Part shown: positions 9,953 to 19,934 of the stretch, piece after piece
Numbering within the stretch: position 1 is the stretch's first letter
Layout: each line of letters opens with the position of its first letter
Assembly (NCBI GenBank): GCA_033063855.1
Contig: CP093829.1
Location: 10,426,243-10,490,242, forward strand
Reading direction: 5' to 3'
From: Smittia aterrima
Taxonomy: Eukaryota > Arthropoda > Insecta > Diptera > Chironomidae
DNA length: 64,000 nucleotides
The notes under the pieces: model-generated
The model's database searches: none
Told to the model about the DNA's origin: nothing
The model's input: only the letters and a program-made list of their open reading frames with translations
Made by a program: the position numbers and the translations under genes

Positions 9953-10834
9953 ATGAAATTGTTTTTTGTTCTCTGCATCGTTCCGCTCATTAGCGCTAGG
10001 TCGTTGAAAGGTCGTGAGAGTGACACATGCATCACTGACTATTTGAAAAATGTTGGGCTGATACAAGACGTCTTGGACAAACCTGTCAATCCTCTTTGTC
10101 TGGCTTTAGTCGATGTGACCAAAAACACTATTATCGAAAGCTTGAGAACTGATGTGTTAAATGATAAAGAAATGCAAAAAGATTCCGAATGCATTATGAA
10201 CAGTCTGAAGCGATCAGAATTTGGTAACATGGTTTTGTTTCTTTATGCTTACGAGAAACTGGAGGGAATCGACGAAGTTGTTCGAGCTGAGAAGTTGAAT
10301 GACGCACAGGTCAAAATACAACAAGCTACTTTCGAAGCTTTTATGATGTGCCAGGCGGAGACAAAATTTGGAGAAATCTTTGATACAATGCTAGAACATG
10401 AAAGATCATCAGAAGAAGAAACCGAGCCAAAAGAAGATTATTGCTTAAGAAAGCATATTTTGGATAACAATCTAATTACTTTCGATCATACAAACTTTAA
10501 GACGAATCCAAAGAATCTTGATACATCATCAATCGATTGTACAGTTCTTTACCAAAAATCACTAAAAGACGCTGAAGATGAGCTAGTGAAAGCTTTGTTA
10601 GAAGACGACTCGAGTGAAGAAAGCGACGAAGAAAAAACCACAAAGCTTGATCCAAATGATGTGTCTTGTCTTATCGAAGTCATTCGCGAAGGTGATTTCA
10701 TCGATCAAATGCTCCAATACGATTATCTTAAGGAGGTTAATCTAGATAGTGCTAAATTAAAGGAAGTCCGAACAAGATTCATTAAAGTAATGACGAGATT
10801 GTCGAATAGCGCATCTAAGTGCTTTTTGAAATAA
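9953..10834 (+). CDS. Secreted eight-cysteine tandem-repeat protein
   Basis: Single-exon gene for 293 residues. MKLFFVLCIVPLISA is a signal peptide. The mature chain holds two similar units of about 120 residues, each with four cysteines. Unit one runs from TCITDYL to MMCQAE and unit two from DYCLRKHIL to SKCFLK. The last two cysteines of each unit bracket a helix-rich stretch with EV-x-L/R-x-A-x-KL. Between the units and within unit two are acidic Ser/Glu linkers (SSEEETE, DDSSEESDEE). The protein at 5520-6350 shares the same second-unit pattern, so the two genes are dispersed paralogues separated by jouberin. The family is unnamed to me; an extracellular binding or haemolymph role is a guess. 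A variant polyadenylation signal CATAAA lies at 10891. Confidence 0.85.
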   Translation: MKLFFVLCIVPLISARSLKGRESDTCITDYLKNVGLIQDVLDKPVNPLCLALVDVTKNTIIESLRTDVLNDKEMQKDSECIMNSLKRSEFGNMVLFLYAYEKLEGIDEVVRAEKLNDAQVKIQQATFEAFMMCQAETKFGEIFDTMLEHERSSEEETEPKEDYCLRKHILDNNLITFDHTNFKTNPKNLDTSSIDCTVLYQKSLKDAEDELVKALLEDDSSEESDEEKTTKLDPNDVSCLIEVIREGDFIDQMLQYDYLKEVNLDSAKLKEVRTRFIKVMTRLSNSASKCFLK

Positions 10835-10907
10835 TCCAAATTGACTTCATTAAATTTATTACAAAACATTAACCATTGTAACAATATTTGCATAAAAAGT
10901 TCTGAAC

Positions 10908-12395
10908 TCAATTTTTGAAAATTTTGTAAATGTTGATGTAGTCATCGCTATCCTCACTGAAATCAATCTGCGGAACATTGATTTTTTGTAAGAGACTTCT
11001 GATCATAACACGATACTTTGCAAGAGTCTCGATGAGATCGACGTTGGCTTGAGGCCGCCGTGGAAGTTTGATGTGTTCTTGATTAAACTCATTGTCATCA
11101 ACTTTGGGCACAATTGTAGATTTTCGACGGTTTCTGTTTTGAAGAAAATTTGAAGCTTCGTCTTCTTTATCCTCCTCCGGTTCGTTCTCAACCACAAACA
11201 AATCACCATTATTGTAATTACTGGTCACAATATCTCGTTTGAAGCACGAAGACTCCGGTGGGATGACTACGGCTTTGTCGGTTTCTGAAGCGAGCATGTT
11301 TTGTGGAATTGAATACTTAAAAGGTTCAGGTGCAACCTCTTTATAAGAATTTTTTAGAATTGTTATTTGCAGATTATCATGTGTACTCTTAGTGGCAATC
11401 GATGTCATTCTGCCGACTGTTGTTTTTCTCGGTGAAGCGCTCATGTTTCCTTGGAAATTTTTCCTTACAAGTTGATTCGGAGGATTTTGCATAAGCTTGC
11501 TGCTAGTATCATCCTTTAAAGTAGTGTCGTTGCTTGAATCATCTTCGCTGTCCAGTGTCTTTAAATGTTGCTTAGAGAGAGTCGTGTTTGGTCTAATCGT
11601 TTTCTGTTCAACCAATTTTATCATAGAGCTTGAGCCAAGAAATGCGTTTTGAAAAGTTTCTGGTGGTTGTTTACTTGTTTTCTCAAAACGGTAAGATCCA
11701 TTCCCAAGCTTTGTCAAGCGAATATTGTTTCCTGCTGAAACAATCTTAGGCGGTGGACTGGCTTGTATTGAAGGCGACGGAGAGTTTGCTAACGGAGTCG
11801 TCAATCCAAATTTTCTCACAGGAGGCCCTAGAACTTTTGGTGGTGGTGGAGTAACCTTTACAACGTTCGATTGTGGAGATGCCTTTACGGGTCTATAAAA
11901 AACTTTCGATACTGGTATGGGCGTACCGTTTGCTCTCGGTAAGTATGTAATTTGTGTTCTTGAAGTGGTAGCAAATGAAGACGAAGTAGCATTTAGATTT
12001 TCTATTCGCTTAGGATCCATAAGAGTTTCAATTTTCCGAACTGTCACCATTCCCTTTGTAAAGCTTTCAGGATATTTTGTTGCTGTTGAAGTTGTCGTAG
12101 GGTTGACAGTGCTGGTCGATGGCGATGGCTGATCGTTTGAAGCTAAACAATTGTGTTGACGGAAAAATTTCATGGGACTTCTTTTCAAAGTAGCTTGACG
12201 CTTGGCAGCTTTAATGATTCTTCGATGAGGTGAATAGATCGAGGTTTTCATTACCCTTGGCTTCAGAAAAATATTTGCTTCCTCTTCTGGAGTACAAGTG
12301 TGTTGATGCTTTGGTTTTGGTGGAATCGAATCCGTGTTTTCTTCCTGAGAACTTGCCATTGTTTCTGTTTCAGCGACTTCATTTTCTGTATCCAT
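10908..12395 (-). CDS. Unrecognised Ser/Thr/Pro-rich basic protein
   Basis: Single coding exon of 495 residues. The start is the Met of MDTENEV: the sequence just before it on the minus strand is a pyrimidine-rich acceptor ending TTTTAG|G, and CAGAAG|GTAAG at 12470 supplies a donor, so the 5' UTR carries a 74-bp intron (12397-12470). The earlier in-frame Met at 12419 would lie inside that intron. The protein is largely disordered: Ser, Thr, Pro and Asn rich, with many SP and TP sites and a basic patch near residues 55-85 (SPHRRIIKAAKRQATLKRSP). The C-terminal 45 residues (ETLAKYRVMIRSLLQKI onward) are the only part that looks folded. This composition fits a nuclear or cell-cycle scaffold, but I assign no function. 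Confidence 0.85.
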   Translation of the reverse strand: MDTENEVAETETMASSQEENTDSIPPKPKHQHTCTPEEEANIFLKPRVMKTSIYSPHRRIIKAAKRQATLKRSPMKFFRQHNCLASNDQPSPSTSTVNPTTTSTATKYPESFTKGMVTVRKIETLMDPKRIENLNATSSSFATTSRTQITYLPRANGTPIPVSKVFYRPVKASPQSNVVKVTPPPPKVLGPPVRKFGLTTPLANSPSPSIQASPPPKIVSAGNNIRLTKLGNGSYRFEKTSKQPPETFQNAFLGSSSMIKLVEQKTIRPNTTLSKQHLKTLDSEDDSSNDTTLKDDTSSKLMQNPPNQLVRKNFQGNMSASPRKTTVGRMTSIATKSTHDNLQITILKNSYKEVAPEPFKYSIPQNMLASETDKAVVIPPESSCFKRDIVTSNYNNGDLFVVENEPEEDKEDEASNFLQNRNRRKSTIVPKVDDNEFNQEHIKLPRRPQANVDLIETLAKYRVMIRSLLQKINVPQIDFSEDSDDYINIYKIFKN

Positions 12396-12705
12396 CCTAA
12401 AACAAACAGAATTTGTCAAATAAGAGTTAAGTTTGCGTTTTCTTTATTTTACGCTTTGATCTCAACTTACCTTCTGATTGCCGTAGAATTTATTTTACTT
12501 CTTGTTAACTCGAACTCAATTCTTTTAATAATTTTTCGTGTTTCTTGCTTGTTTTAGGAAAGTAAACAAAATTTAAGAATCGTGTTCAAGTTAGCAAGGG
12601 GTTAATCAATAATCGTGCTCACAGACTGGCAACTCATATTTTCTGCATTGGCAACTCTATTTGAATTAAATTTTCCCGAGCGAATAAAACCTAAAGAGCT
12701 TGAAA
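12396..12705. promoter_or_regulatory. Bidirectional promoter region, unknown protein (-) / UQCR10 (+)
   Basis: A 310-bp interval between divergent start codons. It includes the 74-bp 5' UTR intron of the minus-strand gene (12397-12470), leaving about 235 bp for both promoters and leaders. No TATA box is evident on the plus side. The genes are housekeeping-like, so a TATA-less bidirectional promoter is expected. Confidence 0.5.
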
Positions 12706-12945
12706 ATGTCGAAACTCCTTTACAACTTGGTCTTCAAAAGGACTTCAACTTACGCCGTTGGAATCATGGCAAGTGTTTTCTTCTTCGAACGCGCTTTCGA
12801 TATGGCAGCCGAGAATATTTTCTTCGCAGCGAATAAGGGAGTGAGTACAAAAGTGATTGAATAACATCCAGTTCGACATAAACAAATATTTTCTATCGAA
12901 TTCCAGAAACTGTGGAAGGACATCAAGGACAAGTACGAGCAATAA
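12706..12945 (+). CDS. UQCR10: Cytochrome bc1 complex subunit 9 (UQCR10/QCR9; Drosophila ox)
   Basis: Two exons, 12706-12840 and 12907-12945, encode 57 residues with a 66-bp phase-0 intron bounded by GTGAGT and TTCCAG. The sequence follows the family from end to end: short N-terminus, YNLVFKRTST, one membrane segment (YAVGIMASVFFF), the invariant FERAFD, then KLWKDIKDKYE at the C-terminus. The protein is a small single-pass subunit of respiratory complex III in the inner mitochondrial membrane and helps hold the Rieske protein and cytochrome c1. AATAAA at 13003-13008 is its likely polyadenylation signal. Length equals the normal size of the family. Confidence 0.95.
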
Positions 12946-12976
12946 ACAGCGACTTTGTTCGAGTAGACACGCTAAA

Positions 12977-13008
12977 TTTATTCAACTAAATTAAAGAAAT
13001 GTAATAAA
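12977..13008. terminator. Interleaved polyadenylation signals of two convergent genes
   Basis: TTTATT at 12977-12982 is AATAAA on the minus strand, placed for MRPL18. AATAAA at 13003-13008 serves UQCR10. The MRPL18 signal lies inside the UQCR10 3' UTR, so the mature transcripts probably overlap by a few tens of bases. Confidence 0.6.
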
Positions 13009-13033
13009 GAGTTCGCTGAAAATCGATTTTGTT

Positions 13034-13634
13034 TCAATGTTCTTCCCAGTCTCCGTAAGGTTTCTCTTTTCTGCCAACAAAACGATTCATCTCAATTTGT
13101 GGCTTCACAACGAATGGTTCTGTCAACACGAGTCCACCTTCTTCAACTGCCTTCAAGAAAGCTCCGACTTTAGTTCCTTCAGTTTTCTCCAAATCACATG
13201 CCATCTCGAAGAATCCACTTTCAAGGCATCGTTGTGCAAACACTCGCCCGAGATTGATATACGCTGAAGTATCATTGTTTCTGTAAAGTTGTTTTTTGAT
13301 GGCCCATTCATTGGTTGAAGCTTCTATGACAGTTCCTTTTTCGAAGTGCACCATTTCAGCTGAGACGTATTTTCCAGAAGATGACAGATTGAGTCTACAA
13401 TGATGTGTTGATAAAATATCGTATAAAGTCTTTAATACACTCTACTTACTTGTTCCAAAAGCATTTTCCCGGATTGTCAAGCCGATATCCGAGAGGCTTC
13501 CTTGCAATTCTCAAAAACTCCAAATTTCGAGGATTTCTGTTTGTTAAGTAAGTCTCAGTTGCCTTTGGCTCCACTGTCTTCTTAATTTTTCTCAAGATCC
13601 TTGCGTTGACAGGCCATTTTCTCGGTAAAGTCAT
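13034..13634 (-). CDS. MRPL18: Mitochondrial large-subunit ribosomal protein uL18m (MRPL18)
   Basis: Two exons, 13634-13450 and 13394-13034, encode 181 residues; the 55-bp intron splits a Lys codon. Recognition rests on TNRNPRNLEFLRIARKP near the N-terminus, the segment EASTNEWAIKKQLY, then INLGRVFAQRCLESGF and the GGLVLTEP motif near the C-terminus, all typical of metazoan uL18m. The N-terminus is basic (PRKWPVNARILRKIKK) as expected for mitochondrial import. The protein binds 5S-like or central protuberance RNA in the mitochondrial large subunit. It is tail-to-tail with UQCR10 (stop codons 88 bp apart) and head-to-head with ELP3. Confidence 0.95.
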
Positions 13635-13954
13635 TTTTCACAAATTTTTAACTCGTTTCCTTTGCAGCGACTACTAAGAACCTAGACGAGAACAAAAAAT
13701 CTGATGAACTTTTTATAGAAAAGAAGATATAAGAAGTTTTATGCATTTTATTTTTTACTGCAAGGCGAATAACTAATATTTTTGCTGTCAGACGTTTAAG
13801 TCTTGGAATTATAGAAAATTAAACGATTTATAAAGAAAACAAATTTCTATGTGACCGTCTAGGAATTGAGTACTTACTGGTATCACCACATTTTTATTGT
13901 TTACGTTTCACAATATTTCTCAAAAATTTATAAAGCTTGTGATTTGCATTTAAA
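13635..13954. promoter_or_regulatory. Bidirectional promoter region, MRPL18 (-) / ELP3 (+)
   Basis: A 320-bp interval between divergent start codons with no open frame. Base composition is AT-rich and I see no TATA box at a useful position. Two housekeeping genes are likely to share it. Confidence 0.5.
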
Positions 13955-15657
13955 ATGACGAAAAAGAAACCTCTTGGAGTTGGACTGAGCCGCGAGGAAC
14001 GAATGGTTTTGGTTGTTGGTGAAATTATTCAGGAATTGTTGAAATCGCATCACGAACAGAAAGATGTTAACTTGAATCGATTGAAACAAAGAGTTTCGTC
14101 AAAATATGGAATGGAATCATCACCCCGACTCGTCGATATCATCGCTGCAGTGCCGCATGAAGCCAAGAAATTTCTTCTCCCGAAATTGAAGGCAAAACCA
14201 GTCCGAACAGCTTCAGGAGTATGATAAGCACTTTCTTTATTTTTCATAGACTAATGACCATTTATTTATTTTAGATAGCTGTAGTTGCTTTGATGTGCAA
14301 GCCTCATCGATGTCCACACATAAATTACACTGGAAATATTTGTGTTTATTGTCCTGGCGGACCCGACAGCGATTTTGAATATTCAACCCAAAGTTACACT
14401 GGCTACGAACCAACGTCAATGAGAGCGATTCGAGCTCGGTATAATCCGTTTCTCCAAACAAGGCATCGAGTTGAACAGTTGAAGCAACTTGGTCATTCTG
14501 TTGATAAAGTTGAATTCATTGTAATGGGCGGAACATTCATGAGCTTGCAAGAAGAATATCGCGATTACTTCATCAGAAATCTTCACGATGCACTTTCTGG
14601 TCATACATCGAAGAATGTTGCCGAAGCCGTGAAATATTCGGAGAAATCGCACACAAAGTGCATTGGAATTACTATTGAAACTCGTCCAGATTACTGTATG
14701 AAACGACATCTCACAGATATGTTGAATTATGGATGCACAAGACTCGAAATTGGAGTCCAGTCGGTGTACGAAGACGTTGCTCGAGATACTAATCGCGGTC
14801 ACACAGTGAAAGCAGTTTCAGAATCTTTTCATATGTCTAAAGATGCAGGATTCAAAGTCGTCACGCATATGATGCCTGATTTGCCAAACATGGATTACGA
14901 ACGAGACATCGAGCAGTTCATTGAGTTTTTCGAAAATCCAGCTTTCCGTGCTGATGGCTTGAAGATTTATCCAACTCTTGTAATTCGTGGAACTGGTCTG
15001 TATGAGCTTTGGAAGACGGGCCGCTACAAGTCATATCCACCATCAACACTCGTCGACTTGGTTGCCAAAATTCTTTCGTTAGTTGCTCCATGGACTCGCG
15101 TTTATCGCGTGCAACGAGATATTCCAATGCCGCTTGTTAGTTCAGGCGTCGAACATGGAAATTTGCGCGAACTGGCATTGGCAAGAATGAAGGACTTGGG
15201 TACTGACTGTCGAGATGTTAGAACAAGAGAAGTTGGAATTCAAGAAATCCACAACAAAGTAAGACCTTATGAAATCGAGCTCATCAGACGCGATTATACA
15301 GCCAATGGAGGATGGGAAACTTTCTTGTCGTATGAAGATCCAGAACAAGACATTCTTGTTGGTCTTCTCCGTTTGAGAAAAATTTCTGATCAAAGTTTCA
15401 GGCCAGAACTGCAAGGAGCTTGTTCTATTGTTCGAGAACTTCATGTGTACGGCTCTGTTGTTCCTGTAAACGCTCGTGATCCAACAAAGTTTCAACATCA
15501 AGGATTTGGAATGCTTCTTATGGAAGAAGCTGAAAGGATTGCTAGAGAAGAGCATGGAAGTGTAAAGATGGCTGTCATATCTGGTGTTGGAACGAGAAAC
15601 TACTACAGGAAGATGGGTTACGAACTCGACGGTCCATACATGTCAAAAGCATTATAA
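13955..15657 (+). CDS. ELP3: Elongator complex catalytic subunit ELP3
   Basis: Two exons, 13955-14218 and 14275-15657, give 548 residues, the normal length; the 56-bp phase-0 intron falls after KPVRTASG. Residues 1-85 match the N-terminal region. The radical-SAM segment starts at CKPHRCPH...ICVYCPGGPDSDF, whose cysteines ligate the iron-sulfur cluster, and runs through VMGGTFMSL and TRPDYC to about residue 330. The acetyltransferase domain occupies about 390-548 with RELHVYG, HQGFGMLLMEEAE and the terminal YYRKMGYELDGPYMSK. In Elongator it makes the carboxymethyl group on wobble uridine of tRNAs. No key residue is missing. AATAAA at 15680-15685 follows. Confidence 0.97.
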
Positions 15658-15748
15658 ATGAAACCCGATAAAGTTTTTCAATAAAATATTTTTTTCTTCT
15701 TTAGTTAACATCACATTTCATGTTAGTCAATTGAACATTATTATTTTT

Positions 15749-17119
15749 TTACGTTAGTGGTTCGGCACTTCCAAACAGGGAGAATATAAATAATCCAACA
15801 AGGTTTACCATCACTAACAGATTTAAAACCATATTCCAACTTTGCGTTAGTTCGAGAATGTGACCAGCGAGGTAAACTCCTAGAAACCCGACAGAGGCTC
15901 CAAATGTATTCATCAAACCAAATAAGGATCCAGAAAAATTTGGCGAAAGATCTTGCGGATTAACAGTTACGCCTGCAGCATGGAAGCCAGTTATACCAAT
16001 TGCTATGCTCATGCAAATAAGTGACACTGTAAAGTTCTTTGTCTGCATTAACAAAAGTAGTGAGAGACTCTGTACGATAAAGCAGATTGATTGCACAACT
16101 TTTCTAACACTTGTTAGTCTCAACTTTTTTCCAAGCAAATTCTCAGTAAGGAATTTTGCAAACAACGTGCAAGGTGGAACAAGTGCCCAAGGTAGAATAT
16201 TCACCAAATATGATTTTTGATGTGGAAAATTGTCGCTAAAGTAAGTCGGCAACCAAGACAGAAGCACGAAGAAACAGTTCATTTCACAAGCTTGTGCTAG
16301 CAGACAAGCCCAAACACTTCGACTTCTGAGAAGTTTCAGCCAAGGAACATTAATCGAGCCATTTTGGCAGAGATTTGAAGACGATATGTTTATTACGCGG
16401 TGTCGTTCCGATGATATTGTGTAGTATCGTAACAAAAGCGTCCATGATAAAGCGAGGAAGCCAATCACTTGAAACACCCAAGGCCATCCAAAATAGTCGA
16501 GAAGAAACGTCCCCAGCAAACCTGTTGTGAATGTCCCAAACGCTGATCCTGACGTTAGCAGAGAAAAGAAATTTCCTCTCTCCGATTCGCTTAGATTTTG
16601 ACTTGTGATACTGATCATTGCAGGGAAGAAGACTCCTTGCGTGGCACCATTAATTACTCTGAAGAAGACGATGAACGAGAGTGACCATCGCGGGAAAAAG
16701 GAAGACAGTTCTATAAGATTTGGCATGGCGATTGTTATAATTGACCAGAAGATGCTTGAGAGAAAGATCACACGTTGTCCTCCATATTTATCACTTAGCC
16801 AACCACCCACAATTTGAGTCAAGCAATATCCCCAAAAAAATGAAGACAGAATCGTTCCTGAATCAGTCTTGCTGAAATGTTTTTCTGCTGATACTTTAGG
16901 CATTAGAAGTGGCATTGTCGTTCTCGTTGCATAAACCATGAAGGTTCCAGCAAAGAGTGTATAGAACCATCGTCGCTTTTCTGATCTAAAAATATTTCCA
17001 ATGTTTTGATGAGTTGTACTGAAATTGAAGTTTTCAATTTATTACCTCGTCCAGAAGCACTGACTGTTGGCCTCTTGACTTAGAAGCAAAGTGTATTTTA
17101 GTTTATCTTCTAACAACAT
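15749..17119 (-). CDS. SLC17A9: SLC17A9-type (vesicular nucleotide transporter) MFS protein
   Basis: Two exons, 17119-17046 and 16985-15749, encode 436 residues; the 60-bp intron lies just before the first membrane helix and joins as WTRSEKRRWFYTLF. The start is the only suitable Met of the first exon. The protein has about twelve hydrophobic segments, the WGY-x3-Q-x2-GG-x2-SDKYGG loop between helices 2 and 3, and an early Arg in YATRTTMP, which together mark the SLC17 anion-transporter family; the sequence and length fit SLC17A9 best. Mammalian SLC17A9 loads ATP into vesicles or lysosomes using membrane potential and chloride. Substrate here is inferred. It is convergent with ELP3 and divergent from ETFB. 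Confidence 0.85.
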
Positions 17120-17319
17120 CACATAAATTTTGAGCTTTAAGGAGAGCTTTAATTACATTTTTTTGAGCCGAGAATGTTACCCCGAAGCTTTCAGAAAAAC
17201 ACAAGCATTCAATGCTTGAAAAATATCATAAGCTTTGGGGAAAAATATTAGTTGCTATCTTCGTCTTGATTACGTTTCTTCTGATTTTTCGGCTCTCACA
17301 CAAATAATAAACATCAAAA
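17120..17319. promoter_or_regulatory. Bidirectional promoter region, SLC17A9-like (-) / ETFB (+)
   Basis: Only 200 bp separate the two start codons, so both promoters and leaders must fit here. No TATA box is clear. The words CTCACAC and ATTACG are present but I do not assign factors to them. Confidence 0.5.
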
Positions 17320-18197
17320 ATGGCTAGAGTTCTTGTCGGAGTTAAACGCGTCATCGACTATGCAGTCAAAGTGAGTGTACTGATGAGAGATCACCTGAAT
17401 TTCTTATCAATTCAATCTAGCCTTGGACTTTGGAATTCTAATTGACGAGATAAATCATCGGGATCGTGTCTTCTTCTTTTTAGATTCGAGTGAAGCCTGA
17501 TAAGACTGGAGTTGTGACGGAAGGAGTGAAGCACTCGATGAATCCGTTTGATGAGATCGCCGTCGAGGAAGCAGTAAAAATGAAGGAGAAGAAACTCGCA
17601 GCTGAGGTGATCGCAGTGTCAGTTGGACCAGCACAGTCTCAAGAAACCCTTCGAACAGCTTTGGCAATGGGAGTTGATCGTGGAATTCATATTGAAATCT
17701 CCGGTAAAGATTACGAACTCCTTCAACCACTTCACATTAGTAAAATGTTTGCAAAGATTGCACAAGACGAGAAAATTGATTTAGTCATTCTCGGTAAACA
17801 AGCAATCGACGACGACTCGAATCAAACTGCACAGATGACCGCAGCTGTCCTCGACTGGCCTCAAGCTGTGTTTGCATCATCAATTGAAAAAACCGCTGAT
17901 GGACTAAAAGTTGTTCGTGAAATTGATGGAGGTCTCGAGACTATCACTTCAAAGCTCCCAGCTGTCGTCAGCGCTGATCTTCGATTGAATATCCCTCGTT
18001 ATGCAACGCTTCCTAACATTATGAAAGCAAAGAAGAAGCCAATTAAGAAGATAACTGCTGCTGAACTTGGAGTAGATATCAAACCAAGAATCGAAGTTGT
18101 GTCTGTTGAAGACCCACCAGTTCGTCAAGCTGGAAGTGTCTTGCCTGATGTCGATGCCCTCGTCGCTAAATTGAAGGAAGCTGGACACATCAAATAA
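17320..18197 (+). CDS. ETFB: Electron transfer flavoprotein beta subunit
   Basis: Two exons, 17320-17370 and 17484-18197, give 254 residues, equal to the usual family size; the 113-bp intron follows MARVLVGVKRVIDYAVK. Clear family marks are SMNPFDEIAVEEAV, the AMP-site region LGKQAIDDDSNQT, and the C-terminal DLRLNIPRYATLPNIMKAKKK segment that includes the recognition loop for dehydrogenases and the Lys residues methylated in mammals. With the alpha subunit it carries electrons from acyl-CoA and other mitochondrial dehydrogenases to ETF-ubiquinone oxidoreductase. The 3' end converges on the TMCO6-like gene (stop codons 100 bp apart); AATAAA at 18288-18293 sits almost at that gene's stop. Confidence 0.97.
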
Positions 18198-18297
18198 AAT
18201 GCATTTCATGATTTTATTCATATAGAACTCTTCTGGTGTTGGCTCTGCAACAGCACCAGTTGTACAAGAATTTTTATCGCAAGAGAGAATAAAAAGT
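18198..18297. terminator. Overlapping 3' ends of ETFB and the TMCO6-like gene
   Basis: The 100 bp between the two stop codons contains TTTATT at 18213-18218 (minus-strand signal) and AATAAA at 18288-18293 (plus-strand signal). Each signal lies close to the other gene's stop codon, so the 3' UTRs should overlap for most of this interval. Confidence 0.55.
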
Positions 18298-19432
18298 TTA
18301 TAATTCTAACAACTTTGGTATTTTGAGATTGTCAATCGAATCTTTCGAAAAGTATTGAACTGCAATATTAGTTGGAGAAGCGGAAAGTAATGACAGGAGC
18401 GATAAGAAATCTTTGATAACGTTGAACAACTTGGGGTTCTCAGCAGCCGAGTTGATGATACTTGAGAGCATTATCTTTCGAGTTTCAAGGATATCAATGA
18501 ACTTAATAAGATTGTTAGCTTCTCGCCTAAATAACTTGATGAGGATCTGGATACTGAAGTGAGCAACATGCTCATCTGTTGTTTCATCTTTGAGATTTGT
18601 GGATAACTTCAGCAATAGTTCATCGACATTCAAAGTTGGTTCCTCATCAATTTTCAGCTTGTAAAAAAGTTGAAGAATCATAGAATTACGAGAGCTTTTA
18701 TTGAAGCAGCTATAGATAGTTTTCTGCGCGTCTCGTTTCTCTTCTTCATTCAAATCATTATTGCCATCAATTATCAGATCCAGCAAGATCAAAGCATCCT
18801 CATGGTTATCAATGGAGTTATTCAGTATATGAAGACAATTTTTCAGAAGTTCTTGTGACATCAGAATGTTCAGTGGCTTGCATCCCGATGCGACGATATT
18901 TTGAGTGATCCATAAGCAAACTTTCTACAAAAGGAATATAGTATTACAATCATGAAACTAATGTGTTCAGTTTAAGGAAATTTACCGATAGTTCATGGTC
19001 ATCCGACTTCATTATAAAGATCATTAAATAGGATCCAGCGAACGTAGCAAGTTTTGCGCAGCAAGCTTCGTCTCCCAGACTTAAATTACACAATGCATTT
19101 GCTGCTCGAAGCTGTTGACTTCTGTTGTTACCAGTAAATTCTTTAACAACAATATTAATGGCTCCGGTGACTTTCATGAATGCTGAGATGTTAATCTCTT
19201 TTTGAATGAAAGCACTACAGAGTTTTTCAAGATCTTCAGCATCCGCTCGTTTCCTTCGCTTGATTCTTGAGCACAAACCCACTACATCTTGCTCTGTCAG
19301 AATTTCTGATTCAACAAATCGATTAGAATCGAAAGCTCGTAATCTGTTACTCTCCTGCTGATCCTTCAAGTGCTCTCGGCGATATTGACGAAGTTCTTCA
19401 GTTAAACTTGACTTTACTTCAACTTCGTCCAT
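18298..19432 (-). CDS. Armadillo-repeat protein, TMCO6/importin-alpha-like
   Basis: Two exons, 19432-18986 and 18924-18298, give 357 residues; the 61-bp intron is phase 0. The N-terminus has an Arg-rich helix (LRQYRREHLKDQQESNRLRAF) like the importin-beta-binding region seen in importin-alpha and TMCO6. An Arm-repeat core follows, with SQQLRAANALCNLSLGDE as the clearest repeat and leucine-rich helices to the end. It is shorter than true importin-alpha (about 520) and lacks the regular Trp/Asn array that holds nuclear localisation signals, so I favour TMCO6-type proteins. No membrane segment is convincing. Function is not established from the sequence. Confidence 0.75.
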
Positions 19433-19934
19433 CTTAAACTAAGTTTAAAAGAAATTTTTGTTTGAGAATTAAATCAACAACTTGTTGATACGAAAAACGA
19501 TTTTGCGCGCGCGACCGTTAAAAAATCGCAGACATTGAAAATGAAAATAAAGGCACGACTTAGCATTAGCAAAAAAACCTCATTTAAAAAATCTCAGAAG
19601 ACAACTTTACGCTTCACTTTGACATCTGAACTTCCAATATGATTGAATTTCTAGGTTTTCGTCCATTGACTAACTTATCTAATTCTCTTGAGAAAGTCAC
19701 GAAATTCATTTCTTTCTCTTTATTCGTTATGAATTTTAATTCACGAATGAGATGCTTCGTGTCGTCATATGCGAAATAATTCACTTACAATCTCTCGACG
19801 ATCTTCAAACTTCCTTCCTGTTCTCTTGGCGTCCGTCCAACATCTGCTCGCATCTCGAAATCTGATTTATTATTTCACTTTCATTCACTGCTTAGTGAAA
19901 GTGTAGCGAAAGTGTTCAGTTCAGTTTTCTTTAA
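19433..19934. promoter_or_regulatory. Bidirectional promoter region, TMCO6-like (-) / IDE (+)
   Basis: A 502-bp divergent interval. GCGCGCGCG at 19505-19513 stands out in AT-rich DNA. TCAGT at 19916-19920 and TCAGTT at 19921-19926, 9-18 bp before the IDE start codon, match the arthropod initiator and would give a very short leader. TTTGACATC-type and GATGAG words carry no firm meaning. Confidence 0.45.

Noticed and set aside
12393..12419. Upstream Met (MTNSVCFRM) as start of the unknown minus-strand protein
   Set aside because: It lies in what reads as an intron ending TTTTAG just before the preferred Met, with a matching donor at 12470.
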